From NCBI RefSeq assembly GCF_021018895.1, contig NC_079367.1, forward strand, positions 1,069,230-1,133,229: DNA of 64,000 bases, read 5' to 3'. This document shows, in pieces, positions 1 through 11,801 of the stretch. Position numbers and translations under genes: made by a program. Source of the stretch: Seriola aureovittata. Taxonomy: Eukaryota; Chordata; Actinopteri; Carangiformes; Carangidae. Under the pieces are notes generated by a model that saw only the letters and a list, made by a program, of their open reading frames with translations, was not told the DNA's origin and did no database searches. Each line of letters starts with the position of its first letter. Position 1 is the first letter of the stretch.

Positions 1-190
1 TCTGGGTCCCCTGAGGGGATTCATCGGAGGGCTCGGTTTGGGTCCCCAGGAGGGATTCATCGGTGGTCTTGGTCCCCAGGAGATATTCATCGTAGGGCTC
101 GGTCTGGGTCCCCGGAGGGTATTCTTTGGAGGGCTCGGTCTGGATCCCCACAGCGGACTTGTTGGTGGACTTGGTCTCATCGGTGGGCTT

Positions 191-242
<52 letters not shown>

Positions 243-412
243 CCACGCGGGAACTTGGCGGTGGGCTCGGTGTCGGTCTGGGTCCCCGGAGGGGATCCTT
301 TTGAGGGCTCGGTCCGGATCCCCACAGCGGACTTCTTGGTGGACTTGGTCTCATCGGTGGGCTCGGGCTCGGGCCCACGCGGGAACTTGGCGGTGGGCTC
401 GGTGTCGGTCTC
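1..412. repeat. GC-rich minisatellite with a GGGCTC hexamer tract
   Basis: Two nested repeats are visible. A longer unit built on 'ctcggtctgggtccccggagg' and 'cccacagcggacttcttggt' variants recurs several times, and about eight uninterrupted GGGCTC hexamers lie near 187-242. Open frames run through it in several frames on both strands and give only Gly/Leu, Gly/Ser or Arg/Ala dipeptide strings, so I do not treat it as coding. It could be part of a repetitive exon of a gene lying to the left, which the window cannot settle. Confidence 0.75.
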
Positions 413-1833
413 TGAGCACCACGGGGACTTGCTGCCAGGGTGTTTTGGGCACATGGACATGTCGTCTGGGCTTCACAAACTGGTGAAAGGTGAACAGAAA
501 ACAGATGCTCATGGGTGCTTCTCTAATCACTTTGAGTGCTCCACAGTTTACCCTACTTGTGACCTTCAAATTCCAAATGTCCATCTTTTAACAGATGAGA
601 ATTTGGAATAACTGATTCCAGATTTCAATCTATTATGACGCGATGGGTTAGCATATTATTTAGCCACATCAAACACCAAGATTTCACACAGAAACTTTTG
701 AAAAAATGTGTCTAAGCAGTTTAAGAAACACTTGAAACCAGTTCCTGCTAATTTGGAAGGGCTATGCCTGTCCAAATCGACACTTTTAAGAGAGCATCTT
801 ACCTTGTGATGCAGGGAACATGTCGAGGTGAAGTCAATATGGCTGTCGTGACCTTTAGCCTCCTACCATGTGACCAACCAAATGAGAATGTGAAATTACT
901 AGTTCCAAGTTTTCATCTGTTCCATTCATCGAGGAAAAATAAATTTGGGGGTGGCATAACTCAGGTTAGCGAATGGCTAGGGACATGGGAGTGACTGTCC
1001 CAGAACCTTCTTTTCCGGCTCTACATCATATGTCAAAATCAAGCGCCTAGCTCAAAGTACATTTTTCTGCCTCAGTGAGTGAAATTGATGAAAATGGAAG
1101 TGTGCTTTATAAACCCAAAATGCCTGTTAGGGCATGAGGTCATGTTGACATGAAACCACAAGGGCTGCGTGTTGTGCATTTTGAGCCCCCTTACAACATC
1201 TTCCAAATTCCAAACCCCATTAAATAGAAAGAAATTTGGAATATTCCACATTTCAATCTATGTATATTCCAGAGTTCAGTCTGTGACCAATTCAGAATTT
1301 GGAATTTCATAGATTGAAATATGGAAGGGATAAATGGGGTATTTCCCAGAGTTTGGGCAGTGTCAGAGCCTCCAAAATTTGACTCAGAGTACCTAGGACC
1401 AAGCCCTACCACATATGTCAGGTACAGCTCAATTGACAGCTTTTGAATTTTTGGGGTCAAAAAGTTCAAAGTTCAGTGTCAGCCATTTTGTTTTCACATG
1501 CGGGAAAGCTGTATCAGAATGGTAAGTTGCTCTGACAAAAATACTATATTTTGAGTGTTTCTAGCCTCTCTGGACCGCTATGGGTTATTTGACTGTTTTA
1601 GGAAGACTTTGCACACAAGTTTTAATGGTTGTTGAAAAGGTTTATCAAGAAATGAACATTTTAAAATGTTCGTTCGGTTTTAGCATTAGCTAACATGCTA
1701 ATGTGTAATGTAACAAATTGAAATCTGGACCCGAATGTTGGCAGGTTCCATATTTTCATCTAAACTAGTTACAGAAATCCACATGTCAGTCTATTTGATT
1801 CAAATTTAAACTCTGTTCTTTTAAAATCTGCAG
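413..1833. other. Intergenic or upstream region of the Ig gene, no gene seen
   Basis: No convincing coding sequence is visible. Several short motifs of the form TTCCAnATT...ATCTA and their inverse recur (about 560-610, 1200-1330 and 1745-1800), a sparse version of the hairpin repeats that become dense after 3.7 kb. The last bases before position 1834 (pyrimidine-rich 'ctctgttctttt', then 'ctgcag') look like a splice acceptor, so an upstream untranslated or signal-peptide exon may exist that I cannot identify. Confidence 0.5.
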
Positions 1834-3121
1834 ATGCCAATCTCTAGAGCATTTCACCAAAGGTGTCCTCCTTATCGAAAGCCTCTGATCACCAGGCTCA
1901 AGCTATGGCATTTGTTCATGACCCTCTCATTATTGCCTTTCACTGCAAAACCATCTCACGGACTGCAGATAGTGTCACAGTCATTATCACCTACATATGC
2001 TGCAGTGGGAGACGACGTGACCCTCAGCTGTCACTTCACCCTTGCTCCTGAAGACTTGGGAGGAATTGATATTGAGTGGAGCACCAAGCCTGCAGACATA
2101 CAGAAAGAAGAAACAGTAGTTATCTGGTATGCTGGAGATCATCGCATCTACAATGATTTTGATCATCGATTTCAGAGCAGAGTTCAGTTTGTGTCTCCAG
2201 ATCCTGAAAGTGGCAATGGTTCAATAACCATCAATGACTTGAAGCTAACAGACTCTGACACCTTCCAGTGCAAGGTTCAAAAACTTCCTGGAATCAGCAG
2301 CATCATCATTCGGCTGGATGTAATGGAGAGGCCAACCAAACCTGTGTGTAACCCTGAGGTTGTGGTTGAGATGGGTCAGACGGTGGTGCTCAGTTGCATT
2401 GGCAGTCAAGGTAGCCCCCCAATGTGGTACACATGGTCCAAGGAAAGCAGAGAAAAGATGCTCCCTGGTGACTTGTTTTTAACAATCACCGGAGAAGATG
2501 TATTGGGTCCCTATGTCTGTAATGCTGAAAACCTTGTGGGTTCTGAAACATGCACCGCAACACTCATACTGAAATCAGCAGTTAGTAATGTAGCAGTTTC
2601 AGCAGCAGTCACAGTCATTGTCCTCCTGATGATCATCACCATCTCAGCCATTGTATTCTTTTGTCGCAAAAGAAAAAATGTGGAGAACTTCGGAAGTGAG
2701 ATCAGAGTAGATGAGCTGCCTCCCCACAAATGGCTACTGAAGAAGAGGCAGCAGGCTGTGCCTAAAAGGATTGTCCTGGAAAGAAATCAGGTAGGTAATA
2801 TGATATGAACATTATACTTGAAATTACATGTGGAAGTCAGTATATGTGAATGTGGAAGTGTGTAGATATGAATGTGGAAGTCAGTATATGTGAATGTGGA
2901 AGTCAGGTCATCAGTATATGTACAGAAGGAATTGAGCAATTGTGAAAATGTGTTCAATAACGTTCATATTGAAAATCTCTCCAAAGGTGAAAGACAAGAT
3001 GGACACCCTGGAGAAAAACAACAAAAGGAAGTCTGAAGTCTATGAAATTATGTGTGGAATATGTGAAGTGGAAAATGTCTATGAGACAATGACTGACATA
3101 TCTGCCTCTGTGACTGGATGA
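1834..3121 (+). CDS. CXADR/CTX-like Ig-superfamily membrane receptor, two exons
   Basis: Proposed coding segments are 1834-2790 and 2987-3121, giving 363 residues. Residues 1-43 hold the leader; Met29 (ATG at 1918) is an alternative start directly before a hydrophobic stretch. A V-type Ig domain has Cys66, Trp82 and Cys146. A C2-type domain has Cys172, Cys188, Cys229 and Cys240, the two-disulfide arrangement known in CXADR domain 2. A transmembrane helix lies at about 253-276, followed by a CRKRK stop-transfer. The first exon ends in a consensus donor (cag|gtaggt, 2791) in phase 0. A second exon after 'ctccaaag' at 2987 adds 44 residues with two YxxM tyrosine motifs (VYEIM, VYETM), then a TGA. 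By homology it is a cell-surface adhesion or recognition receptor; YxxM motifs are known PI3K-SH2 docking sites. Family members usually split the Ig domains over several introns, so the single large exon is odd and may reflect a retrocopy. Without the splice the frame reads five codons into the intron and stops at 2806. Confidence 0.8.
2791..2986 (+). other. Predicted intron of the Ig gene, filled by a short tandem repeat
   Basis: The segment starts gtaggt and ends ccaaag, and both flanking codons are intact in phase 0. Its 5' half is a minisatellite of 'gaatgtggaagtcagtatatgt'-like units repeated about four times. That the downstream exon stays open and adds tyrosine motifs is the main evidence the splice is real. 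Confidence 0.6.
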
Positions 3122-3603
3122 CAAATCAAGTGAAGTGAAATAATTGTTGAGCATGCACATGTTTGTTTGCAAACTCACAGGCTTCCTTGAAACATTTTGA
3201 GACCAATTTGTTTGTTTTTGTTTATTGAGAATACTTTTGTATTTCTACATTGAAATATAGGTTTATCTATTTCAAGGATTTTGTTGTTCAGTACATGGAA
3301 TCTGGTTGATGTCTATGGTAACATTTGTTTTGGGTGAAAAACATTTCTAAGAGCAAGTAACATTTATTGTAACATTTTGGATGTAGCTGTTTTGTAACAT
3401 TTTGGATCTTCATGGGTTGTGCCCTGATGTTTGTTTGGTTCTTCCAATGTAACACTGAATAGTTTATTTTCTATTGAAAATAGAGCTTTGTATTGGGGAA
3501 AAAGTCACATATTCAATTACCTTTTTTTTGTATTTTATACAACACAAAAAAGACAAATAAGAGATACAGGTCGATATTTATTTGCTTTTCAAAAAACAAT
3601 AAA
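3122..3603 (+). promoter_or_regulatory. 3' untranslated region with AATAAA poly(A) signal at 3598-3603
   Basis: AT-rich sequence follows the TGA of the Ig gene without further reading frame. A canonical AATAAA occurs at 3598-3603, about 480 bp past the stop. It is the best candidate polyadenylation signal, although no GU-rich element was checked. Confidence 0.5.
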
Positions 3604-3679
3604 AGTAAACAGGTATATTTGTAATAAATGGCCTATTAGAAAGTTAACATTGTTTCAGTTGTTGATTCTTTTAAAATAC

Positions 3680-4900
3680 AAAAATTGACAAAAATTACAA
3701 ATTTCAATCTATGGAGATTCCAGATTCTGGTCTACTGAATGAAATTTGAAATATTACAGATTTCAAAATTATTGATTCTTTGAAATTACAAAGTAATCTC
3801 AAAAGCTCATATTTCAAAGACCAAAGCAGACATTGGGCTGAATCCTAGTTCATTTGAAAGCTAATAGAGGGCTGCATCAAACACAGTTGGCAGTATCAGT
3901 ATAGGCACATGTCATGATGAGTTATCAAGTGAGAGAAAAGCTTCCAAATTCTCATCTACCATGATGCTCATAGATGAGAATGTGGAAGTAATTTCAAACG
4001 CTGATATTTCAAAGACCAAAGCAGACATTGGGCTGAATCCTAGTTTATTTGGAAGCGTATAGAGAGCTGCATGAAATACAGGTGGTTGCATCACTCTAGG
4101 TGCATATAATAATGACATATTATGCCATAAATTACTTCCACATTCTCATCTTTACTTCCAAATTCTCGTCTAATAGATAAGAATCTGGAAGTAAAAATGA
4201 GAATTTGGAAGTACTTCAAAGGCTCATATTTCAAAGAGAGAGCTGGGTAGAAGGCTGATTCCAAGCCCATGTGCAAGCTTACAGATTGCCGCATCAAAGA
4301 CACGTGGTTGCATCACTGTAGGTAGATATAATAATGAGATATTGAGTCTCAAAGTACTTCCAAATTCTCACATTTACTTCCAAATTCTCGTCTAATAGAT
4401 AAGAATCTGGAAGTAAAAATGAGAATTTGGAAGTACTTCAAAGGCTCATATTTCAAAGAGAGAGCTGGGTAGAAGGCTGATTCCAAGCCCATGTGCAAGC
4501 TTACAGATTGCTGCATCAAAGATATATGGTTACATCGCTGTAGATACATGTAATAATGAGATATTAAGCATCAAAATACTATCAAATTCTCACTTTTTAC
4601 TTCCAGATTTTCATTTATTAGACACGAATTTGGAAGTAAAAGTGATAATTTGGAAGCACTTTGAAGGCTCATATCTCAAAGAAAGAGGTAGGTAGCAAGC
4701 TGATTCTGAAACCATATTGAAGCTTGTAGATAGCCAAATCAAGCTTCCAAATCCAATATTCGTATCTTGGTTCCAAACTAAAGTGTGTCGCATGTCCAAT
4801 AATGATGTAGCATCGGACTCTGCTCGTCCCTCTGAGTAACATATCTCAGCCCCATCCCTGTAGGTCGCTCCCTTGCTTAGTAATGCCATCTTCAATCTCT
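3680..4900. repeat. Hairpin-forming repeat family ('TTCCAAATTCTC...GAGAATTTGGAA')
   Basis: Units contain near-palindromes in which 'acttccaaattctcgtcta' is followed at once by 'tagataagaatctggaagt'. The most complete (about 4361-4438) has arms of about 40 bp. The unit continues with 'caaaggctcatatttcaaag' and a segment near 'gtgcaagcttacagattg', giving a period of about 225-240 bp. Open frames of 66-94 codons on the minus strand in this region are by-products of the repeat and recur identically in each copy. Confidence 0.8.
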
Positions 4901-6090
4901 AATGTGGCATGGGCACAACACTAAAGATTGTCAAAAACCTACAAGTGAGGTGTCTATGGACTCGGCTTGTCCCGCTGAGTAACATATCTCATTCCCACGC
5001 TCCTGGGTTGCTCCCTTCTAAAGAGAGATCATCTTTAATCTTTCCAGGCAAAACACTAAAGTTTGTCAAAAACCTACAAATTAGGTATCGACGGACTCGA
5101 CTCGTCCCGCTGAGTAACATATGTCAACCCCACCCTCCTCGGTCACTCCCTTCCTTAGTAATGCCATCTTTAATCTCTGTGAAACTTCCAAATTCTCGTC
5201 TAATAGATAAGAATCTGGAAGTAAAAATGAGAATTTGGAAGCACTTCAAAGTCTCATATTTCAAAGAGAGAGCTGGGTAGAAGGCTGATTCCAAGCCCAT
5301 GTGCAAGCTTACAGATTGCCGCATCAAAGGCACGTGGTTGCATCACTGTAGGTAGATATAATAATGAGATATTGAGTCTCAAAGTACTTCCAAATTCTCA
5401 CATTTACTTCCAAATTCTCGTCTAATAGATAAGAATCTGGAAGTAAAAATGAGAATTTGGAAGTACTTCAAAGGCTCATATTTCAAAGAGAGAGCTGGGT
5501 AGAAGGCTGATTCCAAGCCCATGTGCAAGCTTACAGATTGCTGCATCAAAGATATATGGTTACATCGCTGTAGATACATGTAATAATGAGATATTAAGCC
5601 TCAAAACACTATCAAATTCTCACTTTTTACTTCCAGATTTTCATTTATTAGACACGAATTTGGAAGTAAAAGTGATAATTTGGAAGCACTTTGAAGGCTC
5701 ATATCTCAAAGAAAGAGGTAGGTAGCAAGCTGATTCTGAAACCATATTGAAGCTTGTAGATAGCCAAATCAAGCTTCCAAATCCAATATTCGTATCTTGG
5801 TTCCAAACTAAAGTGTGTCGCATGTCCAATAATGATGTAGCATCGGACTCTGCTCGTCCCTCTGAGTAACATATCTCAGCCCCATCCCTGTAGGTCGCTC
5901 CCTTGCTTAGTAATGCCATCTTCAATCTCTAATGTGGCATGGGCACAACACTAAAGATTGTCAAAAACCTACAAGTGAGGTGTCTATGGACTCGGCTTGT
6001 CCCGCTGAGTAACATATCTCATTCCCACGCTCCTGGGTTGCTCCCTTCTAAAGAGAGATCATCTTTAATCTTTCCAGGCAAAACACTAAA
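4160..6090. repeat. Tandem duplication with a 1,030-bp period
   Basis: The sequence from about 4160 to 5060 is repeated almost without change from about 5190 to 6090. The 'cagctgattctgaaacc' block, for example, recurs 1,030 bp apart. Each copy combines the hairpin repeat with two or three diverged monomers of the ~160-bp satellite (core 'tctatggactcggcttgtc' and 'gagtaacatatctca'). The near identity implies a recent duplication. A third, partial and more diverged copy begins near 6680. Confidence 0.8.
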
Positions 6091-8850
6091 GTTTGTCAAA
6101 ACTACCCAAATCAGGTGTCTACGGACTCGGCTCTTCAATCTGAGTAACATATCTCAACCACAATCATGTAGGTCACTCTCTTCCAAGAAATTCTCCTCTT
6201 CAAAGACACCACCATCTTCCGAGTCCAATACATCTTAATGGGTCAAAAAAAAAGTTTGTCAAAACTACCCAAATCAGGTGTCTACGGACTCGACTCGTCC
6301 CGCTGAGTAACATATCTCAACCCCAGCCATGTAGGTCACTCCCTTCCTTAGTAATGCCATCTTCAATCTCTAATGTGGCATAGGCACAACACTAAAGATT
6401 GTCAAAAACCTACAAATTAGGTATCGACGGACTCGACTCGTCCCGCTGAGTAACATATCTCAACCCCAACCATGTAGGTCACTCCCTTCCAAAATATTAT
6501 CCTCTTCAAAGACACCACCATCTTCCGGGTCCAATACATCTTAATGGGTCAAAAAAAAAGTTTGTCAAAAGTACCCAAATGAGGTGTCTACGGACTCGAC
6601 TCGTCCCGCTGAGTAACATATGTCAACCCCACCATCCTCGGTCACTCCCTTCCTTAGTAATGCCATCTTTAATCTCTGTGAAACTTCCAAATTCTCGTCT
6701 AATAGATAAGAATCTGGAAGTAAAAATGAGAATTTGGAAGCACTTCAAAGGCTCATATTTCAAAGAGAGAGCTGGGTAGAAGGCTGATTCCAAGCCCATG
6801 TGCAAGCTTACAGATTGCCGCATCAAAGACACGTGGTTGCATCACTGTAGGTAGATATAATAATGAGATATTGAGTCTCAAAGTACTTCCAAATTCTCAC
6901 ATTTACTTCCAAATTCTCGTCTAATAGATAAGAATCTGGAAGTAAAAATGAGAATTTGGAAGTACTTCAGAGGCTCATATTTCAAAGAGAGAGCTGGGTA
7001 GAAGGCTGATTCCAAGCCCATGTGCAAGCTTACAGATTGCCGCATCAAAGACACATTGTTGTATCACTGTAGGTAAATATAATAATGAGATATTAAGCCT
7101 CAAAATACTTCCAAATTCTCACTTTTTACTTCCAGATTTTCATCTATTAGACAAGAATTTGGAAGGAAAAGTGATAATTTGGAAGCACTTCAAAGGCTAA
7201 TATCTCAAAGAAAGAGGTAGGTAGCAAGCTGATTCTGAAACCATATTGAAGCTTGTAGATAGCCAAATCAAGCTTCCAAATCCAATATTCGTATCTTGGT
7301 TCCAAACTAAAGTGTGTCGCATGTCCAATAATGATGTAGCATCGGACTCTGCTCGTCCCTCTGAGTAACATATCTCAGCCCCATCCCTGTAGGTCACTCC
7401 CTTCCAAAATATTATCCTCTTCAAAGACACCACCATCTTCCGGGTCCAATGCATCTAAATGGGCCCCAAAAAAAGTTTGTCAAAAGTACCCAAATCAGGT
7501 GTCTACGGACTCGGCTCTTCAATCTGAGTAACATATCTCAACCCCAGCCATGTAGGTCACTCTCTTCCAAGAAATTCTCCTCTTCAAAGACACCACCATC
7601 TTCCGGGTCCAATACATCTTAATGGGTCAAAAAAAAAGTTTGTCAAAACTACCCAAATCAGGTGTCTACGGACTCGGCTCTTCAATCTGAGTAACATATC
7701 TCAACCCCAATCATGTAGGTCACTCCCTTCCAAGAAATTCTCCTCTTCAAAGACACCACCATCTTCCGGGTCCAATACATCTTAATGGGTCAAAAAAAAA
7801 GTTTGTCAAAAGTACCCAAATGAGGTGTCTACGGACTCTGCTCTTCAATCTGAGTAACATATCTCAACCCCAGCCATGTAGGTCACTCTCTTCCAAGAAA
7901 TTATCCTCTTCAAAGACACCACCATCTTCCGAGTCCAATACATCTTAATGGGTCAAAAAAAAAGTTTGTCAAAACTACCTAAATGAGGTTTCTACGGACT
8001 CGGCTCTTCAATCTGAGTAACATATCTCAACCCCAGCCCTGAAGGTCACTCTCTTCCAAGAAATTCTCCTCTTCAAAGACACCACCATCTTCCGGGTCCA
8101 ATACATCTTAATAGGCCAAAATAAAAAGTTTGTCAAAAGTACCCAAATGAGGTGTCTACGGACTCGGCTCTTCAATCTGAGTAACATATCTCAACCCCAG
8201 CCCTGAAGGTCACTCTCTTCCAAGAAATTCTCCTCTTCAAAGACACCACCATCTTCCGGGTCCAATACATCTTAATAGGCCAAAATAAAAAGTTTGTCAA
8301 AAGTACCCAAATGAGGTGTCTACGGACTCGGCTCTTCAATCTGAGTAACATATCTCAACCCCAACCATGTAGGTCACTCCCTTCCAAGAAATTATCCTCT
8401 TCAAAGACACCACCATCTTCCGGGTCCAATATATCTTAATGGGTCAAAAAAAAAGTTTGTCAAAACTACCCAAATGAGGTGTCTACGGACTCGGCTCTTC
8501 AATCTGAGTAACATATCTCAACCCCAGCCCTGAAGGTCACTCTCTTCCAAGAAATTCTCCTCTTCAAAGACACCACCATCTTCGGGGTCCAATACATCTT
8601 AATGGGTCAAAATAAAAAGTTTGTCAAAAGTACCCAAATGAGGTGTCTACGGACTCGGCTCTTCAATCTGAGTAACATATCTCAACCCCAACCATGTAGG
8701 TCACTCCCTTCCAAGAAATTATCCTCTTCAAAGACACCACCATCTTCCGGGTCCAATGCATCTTAATGGGTAAAAAAAAATAGTTTGTCAAAAGTTCCCA
8801 AATGAGGTGTCAATAGACTCAGTGGATCCTGCTGAGTAACATATCTCAAC
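6091..8850 (+). repeat. Diverged ~162-bp satellite array, left side
   Basis: Monomers begin with 'gtttgtcaaaactaccc' and carry the core 'tctacggactcggctc', then 'gagtaacatatctcaacccc'. They end with 'caccaccatcttccgggtcc' and an A-rich run. Starts at 6091, 6254, 7639, 7801, 7965, 8129, 8293, 8455 and 8617 give a spacing of 162-164 bp. Copies of the hairpin repeat interrupt the array between about 6680 and 7200. The core is shared with the large array at 49.7-64 kb, so both belong to one satellite superfamily. Confidence 0.88.
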
Positions 8851-9216
8851 CTCAGCTCTGTGGATACCTCCGCTGGCAAGAAAATCACCCTTTTATATCC
8901 TCCAAATTTTCATCTATACTCCTAACCAAATCTTCCAAATTCAACTAACGCCCCCTGGTGGCTGGCACTGTATTACATGTCTTTCAACCTGGATGAAATT
9001 GGTATCTACAGATGTGGCAAAAAATCTCAAATTCAGTATCATTGTTTTCAAAGCCCTAAGATATTCACTGAATTTTTAAATTGAATTAATAAAAATTTCC
9101 AAAAAACGAGATTATGAGTTTTCCCCCATCTCGAGACCGAGACGATCATTTCTGTACAAGTCCCGTTGCTCTATGTGGTCCAGAAAAAAAGTCCGTGGTT
9201 AGAGATTTGCCTCTAA
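8851..9216. other. Transition region, nothing recognised
   Basis: Between the last satellite monomer and the first telomeric repeats I see no gene, RNA or repeat array. The stretch includes a 'cgccccctggtggctgg' motif near 8948 and AT-rich sequence. Confidence 0.5.
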
Positions 9217-9240
9217 TTAGGGTTAGGGTTAGGGTTAGGA
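9217..9240 (+). repeat. Short interstitial telomeric tract (TTAGGG)n
   Basis: Four TTAGGG-type units occur in + orientation, directly abutting element E. The inverted counterpart at 38,821 has CCCTAA at the same edge of E. Confidence 0.9.
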
Positions 9241-11398
9241 TTTTTTAATTATCTCGATGATCTCCCCTGCTTCGTCCGACGACTGGGCAGTTGAAAGTGG
9301 GAGACCAAAGGCAGTGCACTGGCCGACGCCCGTCGTCACCGGTTCACAGTTCCTATCAACCCTTGTCCCATAAAGGAATGTTTTTTTCAGAGGTCAAGAG
9401 GTCAAGGTCAAGGTTAAGTTTTTCTTCCATCCGTCTTCAGTCAGATCTGTCACCTGGAGTTAATTTGAGTTGATTTTATTGAATCATTTTCCCATTCAGG
9501 GCTTTAAAGTCTTGAGTAAAATGTTTTTTTCTCTTCTCTTTTTTTCTTCTTTCTTCTCTTTTTTTCTTTGTTTATTTTTTTCTTCTTTCTTCTCTTTTTT
9601 TCTTCTTTTTTTATTTTTCTTAACGAATTTTAGGTTCAGTATTGTTGTTTTTTTTGGATTTCTATGTTTCAGTTTCTCTTTCCAGAGATTGTGTCCTGGT
9701 TTTAATTTTGTGTCCATATCAGGCTTTAGTCAGGTTTCTCCTTTGAAGTTAATTTCTTATTTTTCCATAATTTTTTGGTTGTTCTGTTTTGTTCCATGAG
9801 TTTTGTTTTATTGAATAAATATCCCCAATCTGGGTTTTAAATGCTTGATTAAAGGTGCTCTTTTTTTCTTTTCAGACGTCTGTTTCAGTGTTGTTTATTG
9901 TTGTTATTAATAATAATAACAACAATAATAATCCTCTAAATTTTGGAACACATCATCAGTAGTGGACCCCAGGCTCATCGAATGTTTCGGCCGTTTATCA
10001 CTAGACATTCTCCCCTGAGGGTGGCCCCCCCGAGGTTGATCATGTCTCAGGGTGTGTCCCATATCCAATTGTGTTATAATCCTGTTTTATAATAGTTTAA
10101 TATCTTAATTTTTCAGTTCCCTTTGGGGATTCAAACTGGTTTATATTAGGTTTATAGGTTGTTTTCAGTCTGGTATATAATCAGGATTATATTATTATTA
10201 TTTCCACAATAATCCTTTAATGTTTGGATCTTTTTTTCAAAGAGTATTCAGATCCTGATTAGACTTTGATTGGTTTTATAGTCATTTTTCCAGTCACGGG
10301 TCCAGTCCAGTATTTAGTGTTATGGAATTTAAAGGCCAAGACCCTGTCCGGGTTCAATCTGGTGTTAAAAAACAGGTTTAATTTTACCATAGTCAAGTGT
10401 AATATCACATTTCCCTTAGTAATCTTGGTTATGAGAGGATTAGAATAACGGTCGTTCCTCTACTGAATATCAAAATAATTTTCATTCTCGGTATATTCAG
10501 GATTTTATCCCCGTATTGTACAGTATAGATTTCCTAACATGGACCTTTAAGTGTTTTGGCTCACCTGCCGTCCGGCGTAATCGTGCAGTAAATGATCGTG
10601 GATAACCTTATATCAGGGTTTGAAGTCCAGGGTGTCCTCCTTTTGTCCAATTCGGGTTCGTCTGGCATCCTTCAGAAGTATTTTTCCACATTCCATGTAC
10701 TGTACGGTCTCAGAGGTGCGCCACAGTGTGGAAGAGAGTGATGTCCTGTGTTCCATACACCGCACAACCTCAGGACACAGTGGTACATATTTTAGAACTT
10801 TTTTTTAGAATTTTTAAATATTATTATTATTATTATTATTATTATATTGGTAGCAATATCTGCCATAATTTAAATATCCTTAGTCTTCAACAGGGAGCAT
10901 TAGAAGTGCTATGGTTACTCACCTGAGTTCATGTTCAGTGAAGCAGCCTTTAATTTAACATGCATTCAGTCTGAGAGTGATCATTCTACCTATACTTCTC
11001 ACTCACGGTTTTGTCAGGAAATTACCCAGTAATGCATTGCAGGTCTTAAAAGTTGTTGTTCAGTGAAGTAGCCTTTAATTTAACATGCATTCAGTCTGAG
11101 AGTGATCATTCTACCTTTACTTCTCACTCACGGTTTTGTCAGGAAATTACCCAGTAATGCATTGCAGGTCTTAAAAGTTGTTTTTTGTTAATAACTGCTG
11201 TTCTGAGTGAGCTAGAGACTTGAAACTTACATCCACTTGGGGGTTTGTGAGGATCAGGAATCCGATGGTACCAGGCTTGTGTCTCTACGACGATCGGAAG
11301 TGGGTTTTTTGGACATAATATTGTCATAATTCCATAATAATATTCAAATTATTAAAAAATGCATATTTCCTGGAGCGTGAGTGTGTGTGAGAGAGAGA

Positions 11399-11441
<43 letters not shown>

Positions 11442-11449
11442 GAGAGGGA

Positions 11450-11487
<38 letters not shown>

Positions 11488-11640
11488 ACAGGGTGAGTGG
11501 TTAGGTTTAGGATAAAGAGGGTGAAGGAGATAGAGCTAGGGAGAGGTGCCTGTGCGGGGCTAGAACTCTCCCCCGCCGGATCGGGCTGCATGCTCTATCT
11601 CCCCCTGCTCCCTCATTCTCATGAGGGAAGAGAGGGGAGA
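9241..11640 (-). mobile_element. Element E, left copy: coding-poor subtelomeric element
   Basis: This block is an inverted, diverged copy of the tandem unit at 32.6-38.8 kb. Shared landmarks include the CCCTGAG/'gggtgtgtcccat' segment near 10,010-10,060, the 'cggccgtttatcac' segment near 9,990, the 'tgctgttctgagtgag' block near 11,200 and the 'ctctcccccgccggatcgg' block near 11,565. By analogy with the right copies its sense strand would be minus, so its 3' edge is the telomeric tract at 9217-9240. No open frame is conserved between copies. The sense strand has a 'ggccgaaacattcg' motif loosely like the GAAAC part of the PLE ribozyme motifs. Its class is unknown; a non-autonomous PLE derivative is one possibility. 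Confidence 0.6.
10932..11180. repeat. 125-bp tandem duplication inside element E
   Basis: The segment starting 'tgttcagtgaagcagcc' at 10,932 recurs at 11,057 ('tgttcagtgaagtagcc'), and both copies run through 'cagtaatgcattgcaggtc'. The right-hand E copies contain a single diverged version. Confidence 0.85.
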
Positions 11641-11800
11641 AGAGAGAGTGTGTGTGTCTGTATGTGTGTGTGAGAGAGAGAAAAAAAAGAGAGAGAGAGA
11701 GAGAAAAAAAAAGGGGGGGGGGGAGAGAAAAAGAGAGAGAGGGAGGGAGAGAGGAAGAGGGAGAGAGAGGAGAGAGAGAGAGAGCGAGGGAGGGAGAGAG
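11389..11800. repeat. Purine-rich (GA)n microsatellites within element E
   Basis: Long GAGAGA runs occur at about 11,391-11,482 and 11,640-11,797, with a short GTGT run between them. The matching right-hand copies contain (CT)n and (CA)n on the + strand. Reading frames here are simple-repeat artefacts. Confidence 0.95.
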
Positions 11801-11801
11801 G

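Noticed and set aside
126..611. Gly-Ser-rich protein frame at the left edge
   Set aside because: It depends on the GGGCTC repeat, and other frames on both strands are equally open. No supporting domain.
9470..9799. 109-codon Phe/Ser-rich frame in element E, mirrored at 35,363 and 38,319
   Set aside because: It is a T/C-rich low-complexity tract; the frame differs between copies by indels and shortens in one.
9960..10040. Another hammerhead motif in element E ('ggccgaaacattcgatgag')
   Set aside because: GAAAC is present, but CUGANGA is not in the right place and no stem II hairpin forms. Only mentioned as a weak similarity.
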